From Bog-473 sp036502025 (GTDB lineage: Bacteria; Actinomycetota; Acidimicrobiia; Acidimicrobiales; RAAP-2), in NCBI GenBank assembly GCA_036502025.1, contig DASXZJ010000090.1, positions 11,215 to 75,214 on the forward strand: a stretch of DNA of 64,000 nt, read 5' to 3'. The position numbers and the translations under genes were made by a program. Below are positions 34,389-41,862 of the stretch, one piece after another (positions within the stretch are counted from its first letter, which is position 1; each line of letters begins with the position of its first letter). The notes under the pieces are model-generated. The model had not been told where the DNA came from and did not search any database. It saw only the letters and a program-made list of their open reading frames with translations.

Positions 34389-35339
34389 TCAGTCCGCCGG
34401 CGGGTCGGCGCCGTCCGCGGCAACCACGACGTCGGCCAGCACGTCGATGAAGCGGGGGTCGTCGTTGAGCGAGGCCGTGCGGGCCAACACCACCCCGGCG
34501 TCGGTGGCCACGGCCGCCAGCTCCACATCGAGGTCGTAGAGCACCTCGAGGTGGTCGGCCACAAAGCCGATCGGGCAGACCACAACGCCGTCGATGCCAC
34601 CATCGGCGCCGAGCGCACGCACCACGTCGCGCACGTCGGGCCCCAGCCACATCTCCTCGGTGCGGCCGGCGCTCTGCCAGGCCACGTCCCAGTGCGCCAG
34701 GCCGGCCGCCTCGGCGACCAGGCGGGCCGACTCGGCCAGCTGCTCGGGGTAGGTGTCACCCGCCTGCCGCACGCGCTCGGGCACTGAATGGGCGGTGAAG
34801 ATCACCCGGCACCGGTCCCCCCCACCCTCGCCCGCGACCAGCGACCCGACGGCGGACTCGACCCGCTCGGCCAGGAGCGCCACCAGGCCGGGCTCGGCGT
34901 ACCAGGGGGGCACGGCGAGGAACGGGACGCTCCCGCCCAGCGCGGCTTGCGCCCGCTCCAGATACTCCCCCGACCCCATCGACGACCCGTGTGGGGTGAG
35001 GACCAGCCCGATGATCCTCTCGGCGCCCGCGTCGGCCAACCCCCTCGCCGCATCCTCGATGAAGGGGCTGGTGTGCTTGGCCCCGAAGGCCACCGCGTAC
35101 CGGCCCGGCGCCCGCGCCGAGAGCACCAAGCCGAGCGCCTCGACCTGGGCCGCCGTCCGCCGGGTCAGAGGCGAGACCCCACCGATGGCGTCGTAGCGGC
35201 GCTCGAGATCGGCCAACTGCTCGGCCGAGGGGGGCCGGCCACGGCGGATGCGCGTATAGAAAGGTGCGATCTGCCCGGGACCCGCCGGGGTGCCGTGCGC
35301 CATCACGAGGACTCCGACCGGCCCGCTCACGTCACTCAC
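34389..35339 (-). CDS. hemH: ferrochelatase (probably coproporphyrin ferrochelatase)
   Basis: 316 residues; inserts ferrous iron into the porphyrin. The catalytic His is residue 184 in FTAHSVPERV, and the conserved Glu is in CPIGFVADHLEVLYDLD. The N-terminal VGVLVMAHGTP and YDAIGGVSPLTRRT are family signatures. Only isolated cysteines are seen (DRCRV, VVVCPIG), so the 2Fe-2S cluster of many actinobacterial homologues is not obvious. The ATG at 35339 lies 3 bases after the hemE stop. Gene order with hemY suggests the coproporphyrin-dependent pathway. Confidence 0.92.
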   Translation of the reverse strand: MSDVSGPVGVLVMAHGTPAGPGQIAPFYTRIRRGRPPSAEQLADLERRYDAIGGVSPLTRRTAAQVEALGLVLSARAPGRYAVAFGAKHTSPFIEDAARGLADAGAERIIGLVLTPHGSSMGSGEYLERAQAALGGSVPFLAVPPWYAEPGLVALLAERVESAVGSLVAGEGGGDRCRVIFTAHSVPERVRQAGDTYPEQLAESARLVAEAAGLAHWDVAWQSAGRTEEMWLGPDVRDVVRALGADGGIDGVVVCPIGFVADHLEVLYDLDVELAAVATDAGVVLARTASLNDDPRFIDVLADVVVAADGADPPAD

Positions 35340-35342
35340 CCC

Positions 35343-36401
35343 TCACCCGACGGGGTGCGCGTGCACCAGGTCCACCACGGCCCCGAGTATCCCGATGTCG
35401 GCTTCGGGGAGGACGCCGTGGCCGAGGTTGAAGATGTGGCCGGTGCCGCCGCCGCCCGCCGCGCCGTCGGCCAGCACCTGGCGGGCGGCCTCCTCCACCA
35501 CCGGCCAGGGCGCCACGCAGAGGGCGGGGTCCAGGTTGCCCTGCACCGCGTGATCCGGGCCGACCCGCCGGCGTGCCTCGTCCAGGGGCACCCGCCAGTC
35601 CACCCCGACCACGTCGGAGCCCGCGGTGGCCATGAGGCCGAGCAGCTCGCCGGTGCCCACCCCGAAGAGGATGGACGGGACGCCGAGGTCGGCGATCCCC
35701 TCGAACACGGCCCGGGTGGCGGGCAGCACGAAGCGCTCGTACTCGGCCGGGGAGAGCGAGCCGGCCCAGCTGTCGAACAGCTGCACGGCCTGGACCCCCG
35801 CCTCGATCTGGGCCCGCAGGAACGCCACCGACATGTCGGCCAGCCGGGTCATGACGCTCTGCCACAGCCCGGGGTCGCGGTGCATGAGCGACTTGACCCT
35901 GGCGAAGGTCCGTGACGGGCCACCCTCGATGAGGTAGCTGGCCACCGTGAAGGGGGCGCCGGCGAAGCCGATCAGGGCCGTCCCGCTCCCGGCCAGCTCC
36001 CCGGCCACCAGGCGCACGGCCTCGGTGACATACGGCACGTCGGCCTGCGGCTCGAGCGGGCGCAGCCTTCGGAGGTCGTCGGCCGACCGGAAGGGCTGCT
36101 CGACCACGGGACCCCGACCCGGCTCGACGTCCACGCCGAAGCCGATGGCGTGGACCGGGACGACGATGTCGGAGAAGAGGATGGCGGCGTCGACGCCGTA
36201 GCGACGGACGGGCTGGAGCGTCAGTTCGGCCGAGAGGGCGGCATCGCCGATGGCCGAGAGAATCGACCCTCCGCCGCGGGCCGCCCGGTACTCGGGCAGT
36301 GAGCGCCCGGCCTGGCGCATGAACCACACCGGGGTCCGCGCGACCGGCTGGCGGAAGCAGGCACGCACCAGGTCCGTGTCGGCGACCGCCCCGGGGCTCA
36401 C
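35343..36401 (-). CDS. hemE: uroporphyrinogen decarboxylase
   Basis: 352 residues; decarboxylates uroporphyrinogen III to coproporphyrinogen III. Signatures are PVWFMRQAGRSLPEYR with the substrate-binding Arg residues near the N terminus, the catalytic Asp in ILFSDIVVP, GFAGAPFTVASYLIEGG, and GHIFNLGHGVLPE at the C terminus. The GTG start at 36401 overlaps the ybjQ stop in GTGA (4 bases), so translation is probably coupled. Confidence 0.94.
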   Translation of the reverse strand: MSPGAVADTDLVRACFRQPVARTPVWFMRQAGRSLPEYRAARGGGSILSAIGDAALSAELTLQPVRRYGVDAAILFSDIVVPVHAIGFGVDVEPGRGPVVEQPFRSADDLRRLRPLEPQADVPYVTEAVRLVAGELAGSGTALIGFAGAPFTVASYLIEGGPSRTFARVKSLMHRDPGLWQSVMTRLADMSVAFLRAQIEAGVQAVQLFDSWAGSLSPAEYERFVLPATRAVFEGIADLGVPSILFGVGTGELLGLMATAGSDVVGVDWRVPLDEARRRVGPDHAVQGNLDPALCVAPWPVVEEAARQVLADGAAGGGGTGHIFNLGHGVLPEADIGILGAVVDLVHAHPVG

Positions 36402-36721
36402 CCGAGCGGCTCTAGGACGACCGCGGTCCCGTAGGCGCAGATCTCGGTCCAGTTGCCGCCCATCTCCGAGGTGTCGAAGCGCATGGCCAGGACGGCATTG
36501 CCGCCCTTTGCTTCCGCCTCGCTCACCATTCGGCCGACCACTTCTTCCCGGCTGAGCTGCAGGTTCTTCGTCATTCCCTTGAGCTCGCCCCCGGCCAGGG
36601 ACTTGAAGGCGGCACCGAGCTGGGACCCTACGTTGCGAGAGCGAACGGTGAGGCCGAAGACCTCCCCGAGGACCGACGTCACCTTGTAACCGGGCGCGTC
36701 GTTCATGGTTGAAATGAGCAT
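36398..36721 (-). CDS. YbjQ/UPF0145 family protein
   Basis: 107 residues, the normal YbjQ length. Visible family features are YKVTSVLGEVFGLTVRSRN, the central FKSLAGGELKGMTKNL, and the C-terminal GGNAVLAMRFDTSEMG. Members form pentamers; their role is not established and a heavy-metal-binding function has been suggested from fold similarity. It is first in the operon ybjQ-hemE-hemH-hemY-lnt and is translationally coupled to hemE, which invites a link to haem or metal handling (inference). The ATG at 36721 has an AAAGGAA ribosome-binding site. Confidence 0.82.
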   Translation of the reverse strand: MLISTMNDAPGYKVTSVLGEVFGLTVRSRNVGSQLGAAFKSLAGGELKGMTKNLQLSREEVVGRMVSEAEAKGGNAVLAMRFDTSEMGGNWTEICAYGTAVVLEPLG

Positions 36722-36751
36722 GAGGTTCCTTTCGCTCGCGGCCGACCGCTC

Positions 36752-36757
36752 ATCGTA
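36752..36757 (-). promoter_or_regulatory. -10 box TACGAT upstream of the ybjQ-hem-lnt operon
   Basis: Minus-strand TACGAT ends 30 bases before the ATG at 36721. This gives a short leader with a Shine-Dalgarno sequence. It is divergent from the helD box at 36797. Confidence 0.4.
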
Positions 36758-36796
36758 GGCGGGCCTCGGCGTGTGCCCCCGTCGCTGGCCGCCGAG

Positions 36797-36802
36797 TAAG
36801 CT
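36797..36802 (+). promoter_or_regulatory. -10 box TAAGCT upstream of helD
   Basis: TAAGCT lies 40 bases before the TTG start, inside the 11-mer GTAAGCTGGAC shared with the HAD promoter at 30906. The leader would carry the GGGGAGAAAGG ribosome-binding site. Confidence 0.4.
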
Positions 36803-36842
36803 GGACCGTTTCCCTGACGGGCGGGGGGAGAAAGGGGCGACG

Positions 36843-39227
36843 TTGCCGGAACATCCCGATCTGGAGGCTGAGCAGGAGTTCCTTAACCGCGCCCACGATG
36901 GTCTCGACTTCATGCGCGGCGAGGCCCGCCAGATGCTCCAGGGCGTCCTGGACTTGGGGCGCGGCGGCACCTTCCAGTCCCGTACCGAGCGCGACATCGT
37001 CGTGCGGACCAGCCTGGCCCGCCTCGAGCAGCTGGACATCGGCGACCAGGCGCTGTACTTCGGCCGCATCGATCGCTTCCCCGAGCCGGGCACCGAACCC
37101 ACTGACGGGAGCAACGGCCCGGCGCTCGGCGAGTCCTTCCACATCGGCCGCCTGGCCGTGTCGGGACCGGATCACGATCCGTTGGTGGTGGATTGGCGGG
37201 CGCCAGTGGCCGAGCCGTTCTACCGGGCCACCGGACTCGATCCGCAGGGGCTGGCCCGCCGCCGTCATCTGGCCGTGCGGGGCCGCACGGTGCTCGGGTT
37301 AGAGGACGAGTACTTCGCCGACCCCAACCGGGCCCCCGGCGCGCCCGTGCTCGGCGTGTCCGACACCGGGCCGTCGACCAACGGATCCGAGGGCGAGCGC
37401 CTGCTGTCCGAGGGCATGGTGCTCGGTGGTCCCGGCGCCCTGCTCTCGGCCCTGGGGCAGGCGCGGACGGGGCACATGGGCGACATCATCGGCACCATCC
37501 AGCGCGAGCAGGACGAGATCATCCGTTCCCCCCTCACGGGCGTCCTGGTCGTCCAGGGCGGCCCCGGCACCGGCAAGACGGCCGTCGCCCTGCACCGGGC
37601 CGCCTACCTCCTCTACACCCACCGCTTCCCGCTCGAGCGCCAGGGCGTGCTGGTCGTCGGACCCAACCCGCTGTTCCTGCGCTACATCGAGCAGGTGCTG
37701 CCCTCCCTCGGCGAAACGGGCGTCAGCCTCTCCACCGTGGCCGGGCTGGTCCCCGAGATCCGGGTGCGTGGGACCGACGATGCCGCCGTGGCCACACTCA
37801 AGGGCGACGTGCGCATGGTCCAGGTGCTGACCCGAGCCGTGCGGACCCGCCAGCGGCCCCTACGCCACGACCTCGAGGTGCCGTTCGGCGCCGGTGTGCT
37901 GCGCCTACGGGCCAAGACCACCGAGGACATCGTCGCCGCGGCGCGCCGGCGTCCCGGCACCCACAACGTGCGCCGCCGCTTCGTCGAGGCCAGCGTGCTC
38001 CGGGCCCTGTCGGACGACTACCGCGCCCGCTTCTCCCGCGGCGCCGAGACCGAGGAGGACGGCCCGAGCGCCGAGGAGCAGGCCGACCTGGCCCAGCGGC
38101 TCCGCCGTACGCCGCCGGTGGCCGAGGCCCTCGATCGCATGTGGCCGCGCCTGTCCCCCCACGAGCTCATCCACGACCTCCTGGGCGCCCGGCCGCTGTT
38201 GGATGCCGCCGGCAAGGGCGTCCTCAAGGCTCAGGACGCGCAACGGCTCTACCGGCCCCGCAGCGCGTCACTCGACGCCGTGCCCTGGACCGTGGCCGAC
38301 GCCGCCCTCATCGACGAGGCCCGCACCATCCTGGGGCCGCGGCGTGGCTCGGCTCGTCCGAACCGTCGACCGACTCGGGCCGAGGAGGGGACGGCTCAGG
38401 AGGGTGGGTTCTGGCCCCAGGGGCTCGCCTCCTCGCCGATGCCCACCTCCGGTGCGCCGCTGGGCCACGACGACGAGATCCGCTCCTTCGGGCACATCGT
38501 GGTCGACGAGGTGCAGGACCTCTCCCCGATGCAGCTGCGCATGCTCGGTCGCCGCTCCCTGTCGGGCTCGATGACCGTGGTGGGCGACATCGCTCAGGCC
38601 ACCGGACCCTGGGCCCCGCGCGACTGGGACGACGTGACGCGCCACCTGACTTCGAAGCGCCCGCCCCGGCTGGTCGAGCTCACCGTCAGCTACCGGACAC
38701 CTGCCGAGGTGGTGGCGGTGGCTGCCCAAGTGCTGGCCGTGGCCGCCCCGTCGATCGCCCCGCCGCGACCGGTGCGCCAGTCGGGGAACATACCCCGTCT
38801 CATCCGGTCGTCCCGGGCCGGGCTGGCCGAGGCCGTGGCCCAGGCCACGCGGGAGGAGGTCGAGGCAGTGTCCCCGGGTCGGGTGGCCGTGCTCGGACCG
38901 GCGGTCCTGCTGCCTGAACTGGCTCGCGCCCTCGCCGAAGCCGGCCTGTACGCCATCGACCCACGCGATCCGCTGGGCGACGGCCTCGCCGCCGGGTTAG
39001 TGCTCCTCCCGGCCGACGAGACCAACGGGCTGGAGTTCGATGCCGTGGTGGTGGTCGAGCCGGCGATGGTCGCTGCGGTGGGCGGGGACTCGCTGGGCGA
39101 GGGCCCCCCGGTGGCCACGACACGCGGGCTGCGGACCCTCTATGTGGCCCTGACCAGGCCCACGCGGCGCCTGACCATCGTGCACGCCGACCGCCTCCCG
39201 GTCGAACTGGTGATCGCCCCCAACTGA
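36843..39227 (+). CDS. helD: HelD-like UvrD/Rep-family ATPase
   Basis: 794 residues. Actinobacterial HelD proteins pull RNA polymerase off DNA and confer rifampicin tolerance in some species. The N-terminal helical arm is followed by VVDWRAPVAEPFYRATG, typical of HelD. Walker A is GGPGTGKTAVALHRAAYLLY (about 239-258), Walker B is VVDEVQDLSPMQLRML, and further motifs are VVGDIAQATG and VSYRTPAEV, ending with TLYVALTRPTRRLTIVH. The start is TTG at 36843 with GGGGAGAAAGG 7 bases upstream; the frame continues upstream to 36771 but would run through the promoter. Divergent from the haem operon. Confidence 0.87.
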   Translation: MPEHPDLEAEQEFLNRAHDGLDFMRGEARQMLQGVLDLGRGGTFQSRTERDIVVRTSLARLEQLDIGDQALYFGRIDRFPEPGTEPTDGSNGPALGESFHIGRLAVSGPDHDPLVVDWRAPVAEPFYRATGLDPQGLARRRHLAVRGRTVLGLEDEYFADPNRAPGAPVLGVSDTGPSTNGSEGERLLSEGMVLGGPGALLSALGQARTGHMGDIIGTIQREQDEIIRSPLTGVLVVQGGPGTGKTAVALHRAAYLLYTHRFPLERQGVLVVGPNPLFLRYIEQVLPSLGETGVSLSTVAGLVPEIRVRGTDDAAVATLKGDVRMVQVLTRAVRTRQRPLRHDLEVPFGAGVLRLRAKTTEDIVAAARRRPGTHNVRRRFVEASVLRALSDDYRARFSRGAETEEDGPSAEEQADLAQRLRRTPPVAEALDRMWPRLSPHELIHDLLGARPLLDAAGKGVLKAQDAQRLYRPRSASLDAVPWTVADAALIDEARTILGPRRGSARPNRRPTRAEEGTAQEGGFWPQGLASSPMPTSGAPLGHDDEIRSFGHIVVDEVQDLSPMQLRMLGRRSLSGSMTVVGDIAQATGPWAPRDWDDVTRHLTSKRPPRLVELTVSYRTPAEVVAVAAQVLAVAAPSIAPPRPVRQSGNIPRLIRSSRAGLAEAVAQATREEVEAVSPGRVAVLGPAVLLPELARALAEAGLYAIDPRDPLGDGLAAGLVLLPADETNGLEFDAVVVVEPAMVAAVGGDSLGEGPPVATTRGLRTLYVALTRPTRRLTIVHADRLPVELVIAPN

Positions 39228-39239
39228 CACCTTTGTCAC

Positions 39240-39264
39240 GAACGGGTCGAACGGCGACCCGTTC
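39240..39264 (+). terminator. perfect 10-bp hairpin between helD and ctaE
   Basis: GAACGGGTCG, loop AACGG, CGACCCGTTC. It begins 13 bases after the helD stop and ends 48 bases before the ctaE start. It has no U tract, so it may be a terminator of the non-canonical actinobacterial type, or an operator for the oxidase operon. Confidence 0.5.
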
Positions 39265-39298
39265 ACCTGCTTGTTGGCGCTGGGAGGGGCCGGTCGAC

Positions 39299-39304
39299 TA
39301 GAAA
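39299..39304 (+). promoter_or_regulatory. possible -10 box TAGAAA for ctaE-qcrCAB
   Basis: TAGAAA, 7 bases, GTG at 39312. The spacing matches other leaderless genes here but the last position is A rather than T, so it is a weaker match. A TTGGCG lies 19 bases upstream. Confidence 0.35.
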
Positions 39305-39311
39305 TTGCCCT

Positions 39312-39917
39312 GTGACCCAGGCTGTTTCGGTCGAGCATCCCGCGCCACAGGGCAAGATCGTCCACGATCGACCCCCGATGCTGGCCATCGGCGTGATGAT
39401 CTGGCTCGGCTCCGAGCTCATGTTCTTCAGCGGCCTGTTCGCGGCCTTCTTCACCATCCGCGCCAACGCCCCGGGAGGGGTGTGGCCGCCGGTGGGCACC
39501 CACCTCGACACCATCCGGGGCGCCATCTTCACCCTCGTGCTGGTGTCCTCCAGCTTCACCATGCAGTACGCCGTGAACCGGGCCGAATGGCGGGACCGCA
39601 AGTCCGCCCGCCGGTTCATCGTCTTCACCCTGATCCTCGGAACGGCCTTCCTGGCCAACCAGGCCACCGAGTGGCTGTTCCTCACCACGCGCTGGTACAC
39701 CAACTCCTACGGCTCGCTCTTCTTCATCATGACGGGCCTCCACGGGCTCCATGTGTTCCTCGGCTTGGTGGCCATGATCTTCCTGCTGGGGCGGATGAAG
39801 GGTGACGTGGGTGGTGACCCCGGCGAGCTGGCCGCCATCCAGGGCGTCAGCTACTACTGGCACTTCGTCGACATCGTCTGGATCGGACTCTTCAGTTGCC
39901 TCTTCTTCCTCAAATAG
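39312..39917 (+). CDS. ctaE: cytochrome c oxidase subunit III
   Basis: 201 residues with five membrane helices, the actinobacterial short form. Motifs: MIWLGSELMFFSGLFAAFF (membrane Glu), ATEWLFLTTRWYTNSYGSLF, and the C-terminal TGLHGLHVFLGL and SYYWHFVDIVWIGLF. It is part of cytochrome aa3. It is the first gene of ctaE-qcrC-qcrA-qcrB, the order usual in actinobacteria, while ctaC, ctaD and ctaF are about 8 kb away. The GTG at 39312 has no ribosome-binding site. Confidence 0.94.
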   Translation: MTQAVSVEHPAPQGKIVHDRPPMLAIGVMIWLGSELMFFSGLFAAFFTIRANAPGGVWPPVGTHLDTIRGAIFTLVLVSSSFTMQYAVNRAEWRDRKSARRFIVFTLILGTAFLANQATEWLFLTTRWYTNSYGSLFFIMTGLHGLHVFLGLVAMIFLLGRMKGDVGGDPGELAAIQGVSYYWHFVDIVWIGLFSCLFFLK

Positions 39918-39919
39918 GC

Positions 39920-40915
39920 ATGGTGGACTCCCCCTCACCCGCGCCGCGCCGGTTCCGGGCCCAGTTCGTCCTACCCGGCAGCCTGCTGGCCATCGCCACC
40001 CTCGGCACCCTCTCCCTCTTTCTCCCCGGCGCCAACGCCGGCGCGCAGTCCAAGGCGTCGCAGGTGTCGACCACCGGGGGCTCGCCGACGAGCCACACCA
40101 CGAAGGCCTGCGGCACGGTCAACCTCAAGGGCGTCAGCCCGGTTCACAACACCGGCGACCCGTTCAACAGCAGCACGCTCAAGTGCAAGGGCGGTCAGGT
40201 GGAGCAGTACGGCGACAACGCCATCACCTACGCCAATCCGTCGTCGGCGTACGCGGCGGCCGGCAAGCTGCTCTTCGACCAGACCTGCTCGAGTTGCCAT
40301 GGCAGCCAGGCGAACGGGGTCGGGCCCACCGGGCAGGCCACCATCGGCCCGAACCTCCAAGGCGTCGGCACCGCCACCGTCGACTTCTGGGTGTCGACCG
40401 GCCGCATGCCGGCGGCGGACATCAAGGCGGTGGAGGCCGAGCGCAAGCCCCCTCGCTACAACGACAAGCAGGCTCTTGAGATCGCGGCCTACATCAACAC
40501 GTTGGACCCCTCGGTGCCGGCCGTGCCGACCCCGAACCTCAAGGGCGCCAACCTCTCGGTGGGTTCGGACCTCTTCTCGTTGAACTGCGCCGCCTGCCAC
40601 ACCATCACCGGAGCCGGTGACGCCCTGGCCTTCGGCACGAACGCGCCGACGATCCAGAACCGCTCGGTCACCCCCCAGCAGGTGGCCGAGGCGATGCGCA
40701 TCGGCCCGGCCAACATGCCGAGATTCTCGGGCAACCTCACCGACGCCCAGGTGCGCGACGTGGTGGCCTACGTGACGACGAGGATTCAGCACCCGGCCAA
40801 CCCTGGCGGGGCCGGTCTCGGCGGCGTCGGGCCGGTGGCCGAGGGCTTCGTCGCCCTTCTCCTCGGGGTCGGTGGCCTGGCCCTCATCTGCTTCTGGATC
40901 GGAGAGCGCTCATGA
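39920..40915 (+). CDS. qcrC: cytochrome bcc complex, dihaem cytochrome c subunit
   Basis: 331 residues. An N-terminal helix (about 18-40) is the membrane signal-anchor. Two c-type haem motifs are present: CSSCH (residues 123-127) and CAACH (223-227). A second helix at about 300-325 anchors the C terminus. The dihaem QcrC replaces a soluble cytochrome c and passes electrons directly to CuA of CtaC in the bcc-aa3 supercomplex. The ATG at 39920 comes 2 bases after the ctaE stop; the stop overlaps qcrA (ATGA). The N-terminal spacer of about 80 residues before the first haem is longer than usual. Confidence 0.94.
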   Translation: MVDSPSPAPRRFRAQFVLPGSLLAIATLGTLSLFLPGANAGAQSKASQVSTTGGSPTSHTTKACGTVNLKGVSPVHNTGDPFNSSTLKCKGGQVEQYGDNAITYANPSSAYAAAGKLLFDQTCSSCHGSQANGVGPTGQATIGPNLQGVGTATVDFWVSTGRMPAADIKAVEAERKPPRYNDKQALEIAAYINTLDPSVPAVPTPNLKGANLSVGSDLFSLNCAACHTITGAGDALAFGTNAPTIQNRSVTPQQVAEAMRIGPANMPRFSGNLTDAQVRDVVAYVTTRIQHPANPGGAGLGGVGPVAEGFVALLLGVGGLALICFWIGERS

Positions 40916-41862
40916 GCGACACCGACCACGAGCCGTCACGCACCCGGGTGCCGATGCCGATCGCCACCCTCAACGATCCCCACCTGGGCGACGCCGCCCG
41001 GAATCCCGAGCGGGTGCAGAACATCATCGCGGTCGTCTTCGTGCTGGCCATCGTCATGCTGGCCGGCTTCGGTGCCGCCTACTGGCAGAACTGGAACCCC
41101 TGGATCCTGGGCGGGACCATGGGTGCCGGGTTGTTCCTGCTCGGCTTCGGCATGACGGCGTGGGGCAAGTACCTCATGCCGCAGGGGCCGTTCGTCGAGG
41201 AGCGCCACGTCCTGGCCGGCACCGACGCCGAGCGGGAGTCCATGGCGGCGGCCCTGGTCGAGCGCTCGACCGTCGTGGTCAAGCGCCGCCGGATGCTCGG
41301 TGGTCTCTTCGCCGTGGGCTCGGGCATCTTCGGGATCGTGGCCATCTTCCCCCTGTTGCGTTCGCTCGGCCCGGTGCCGGGCACCTCCTTCGAGAAGACG
41401 GATTGGCGGAAGGGCTCCATCCTCGTCGACTCCAACGGACGGGCGGTACACAAGGACACCCTGGTGAGCGGTGGCATCATGACCGTCTTCCCCCGCGGTC
41501 ACCAGAACAACATCCAGGCGCAGTCCATGGATCAGACCGTGCTCATCCGGGTGGGTGACGTGGGCTTCACGACGATGAAGGGCCGGGAGACCTGGGCGCC
41601 CGAGGGTTACGTGGCCTACTCAAAGATGTGCACCCATCTCGGGTGCCCGGTCGGCCTCTACGAGCAGGAGCTCGAACTGCTGGTGTGCCCCTGCCACCAG
41701 TCGATGTTCAACGTGCGCAACGGAGCCGTCCCGCAGTTCGGTCCCGCCCCCCGCCCGCTGCCCCAGCTCCCGCTCGCCTTCAATTCGGATGGCTACCTGA
41801 TGGCCCAGGCGGGCTATGACGAGGCGGTCGGTCCCGGCTTCTGGGAACGGAACACCACATGA
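40912..41862 (+). CDS. qcrA: cytochrome bcc complex, Rieske iron-sulfur subunit
   Basis: 316 residues. It has three membrane helices (about 37-60, 62-85 and 120-145), as in other actinobacterial QcrA, instead of the single helix of proteobacterial Rieske proteins. The 2Fe-2S ligands are CTHLGC (240-245) and CPCHQSMF about 18 residues later. The ATG overlaps the qcrC stop and the stop overlaps the qcrB ATG, each by 4 bases. Confidence 0.94.
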   Translation: MSDTDHEPSRTRVPMPIATLNDPHLGDAARNPERVQNIIAVVFVLAIVMLAGFGAAYWQNWNPWILGGTMGAGLFLLGFGMTAWGKYLMPQGPFVEERHVLAGTDAERESMAAALVERSTVVVKRRRMLGGLFAVGSGIFGIVAIFPLLRSLGPVPGTSFEKTDWRKGSILVDSNGRAVHKDTLVSGGIMTVFPRGHQNNIQAQSMDQTVLIRVGDVGFTTMKGRETWAPEGYVAYSKMCTHLGCPVGLYEQELELLVCPCHQSMFNVRNGAVPQFGPAPRPLPQLPLAFNSDGYLMAQAGYDEAVGPGFWERNTT

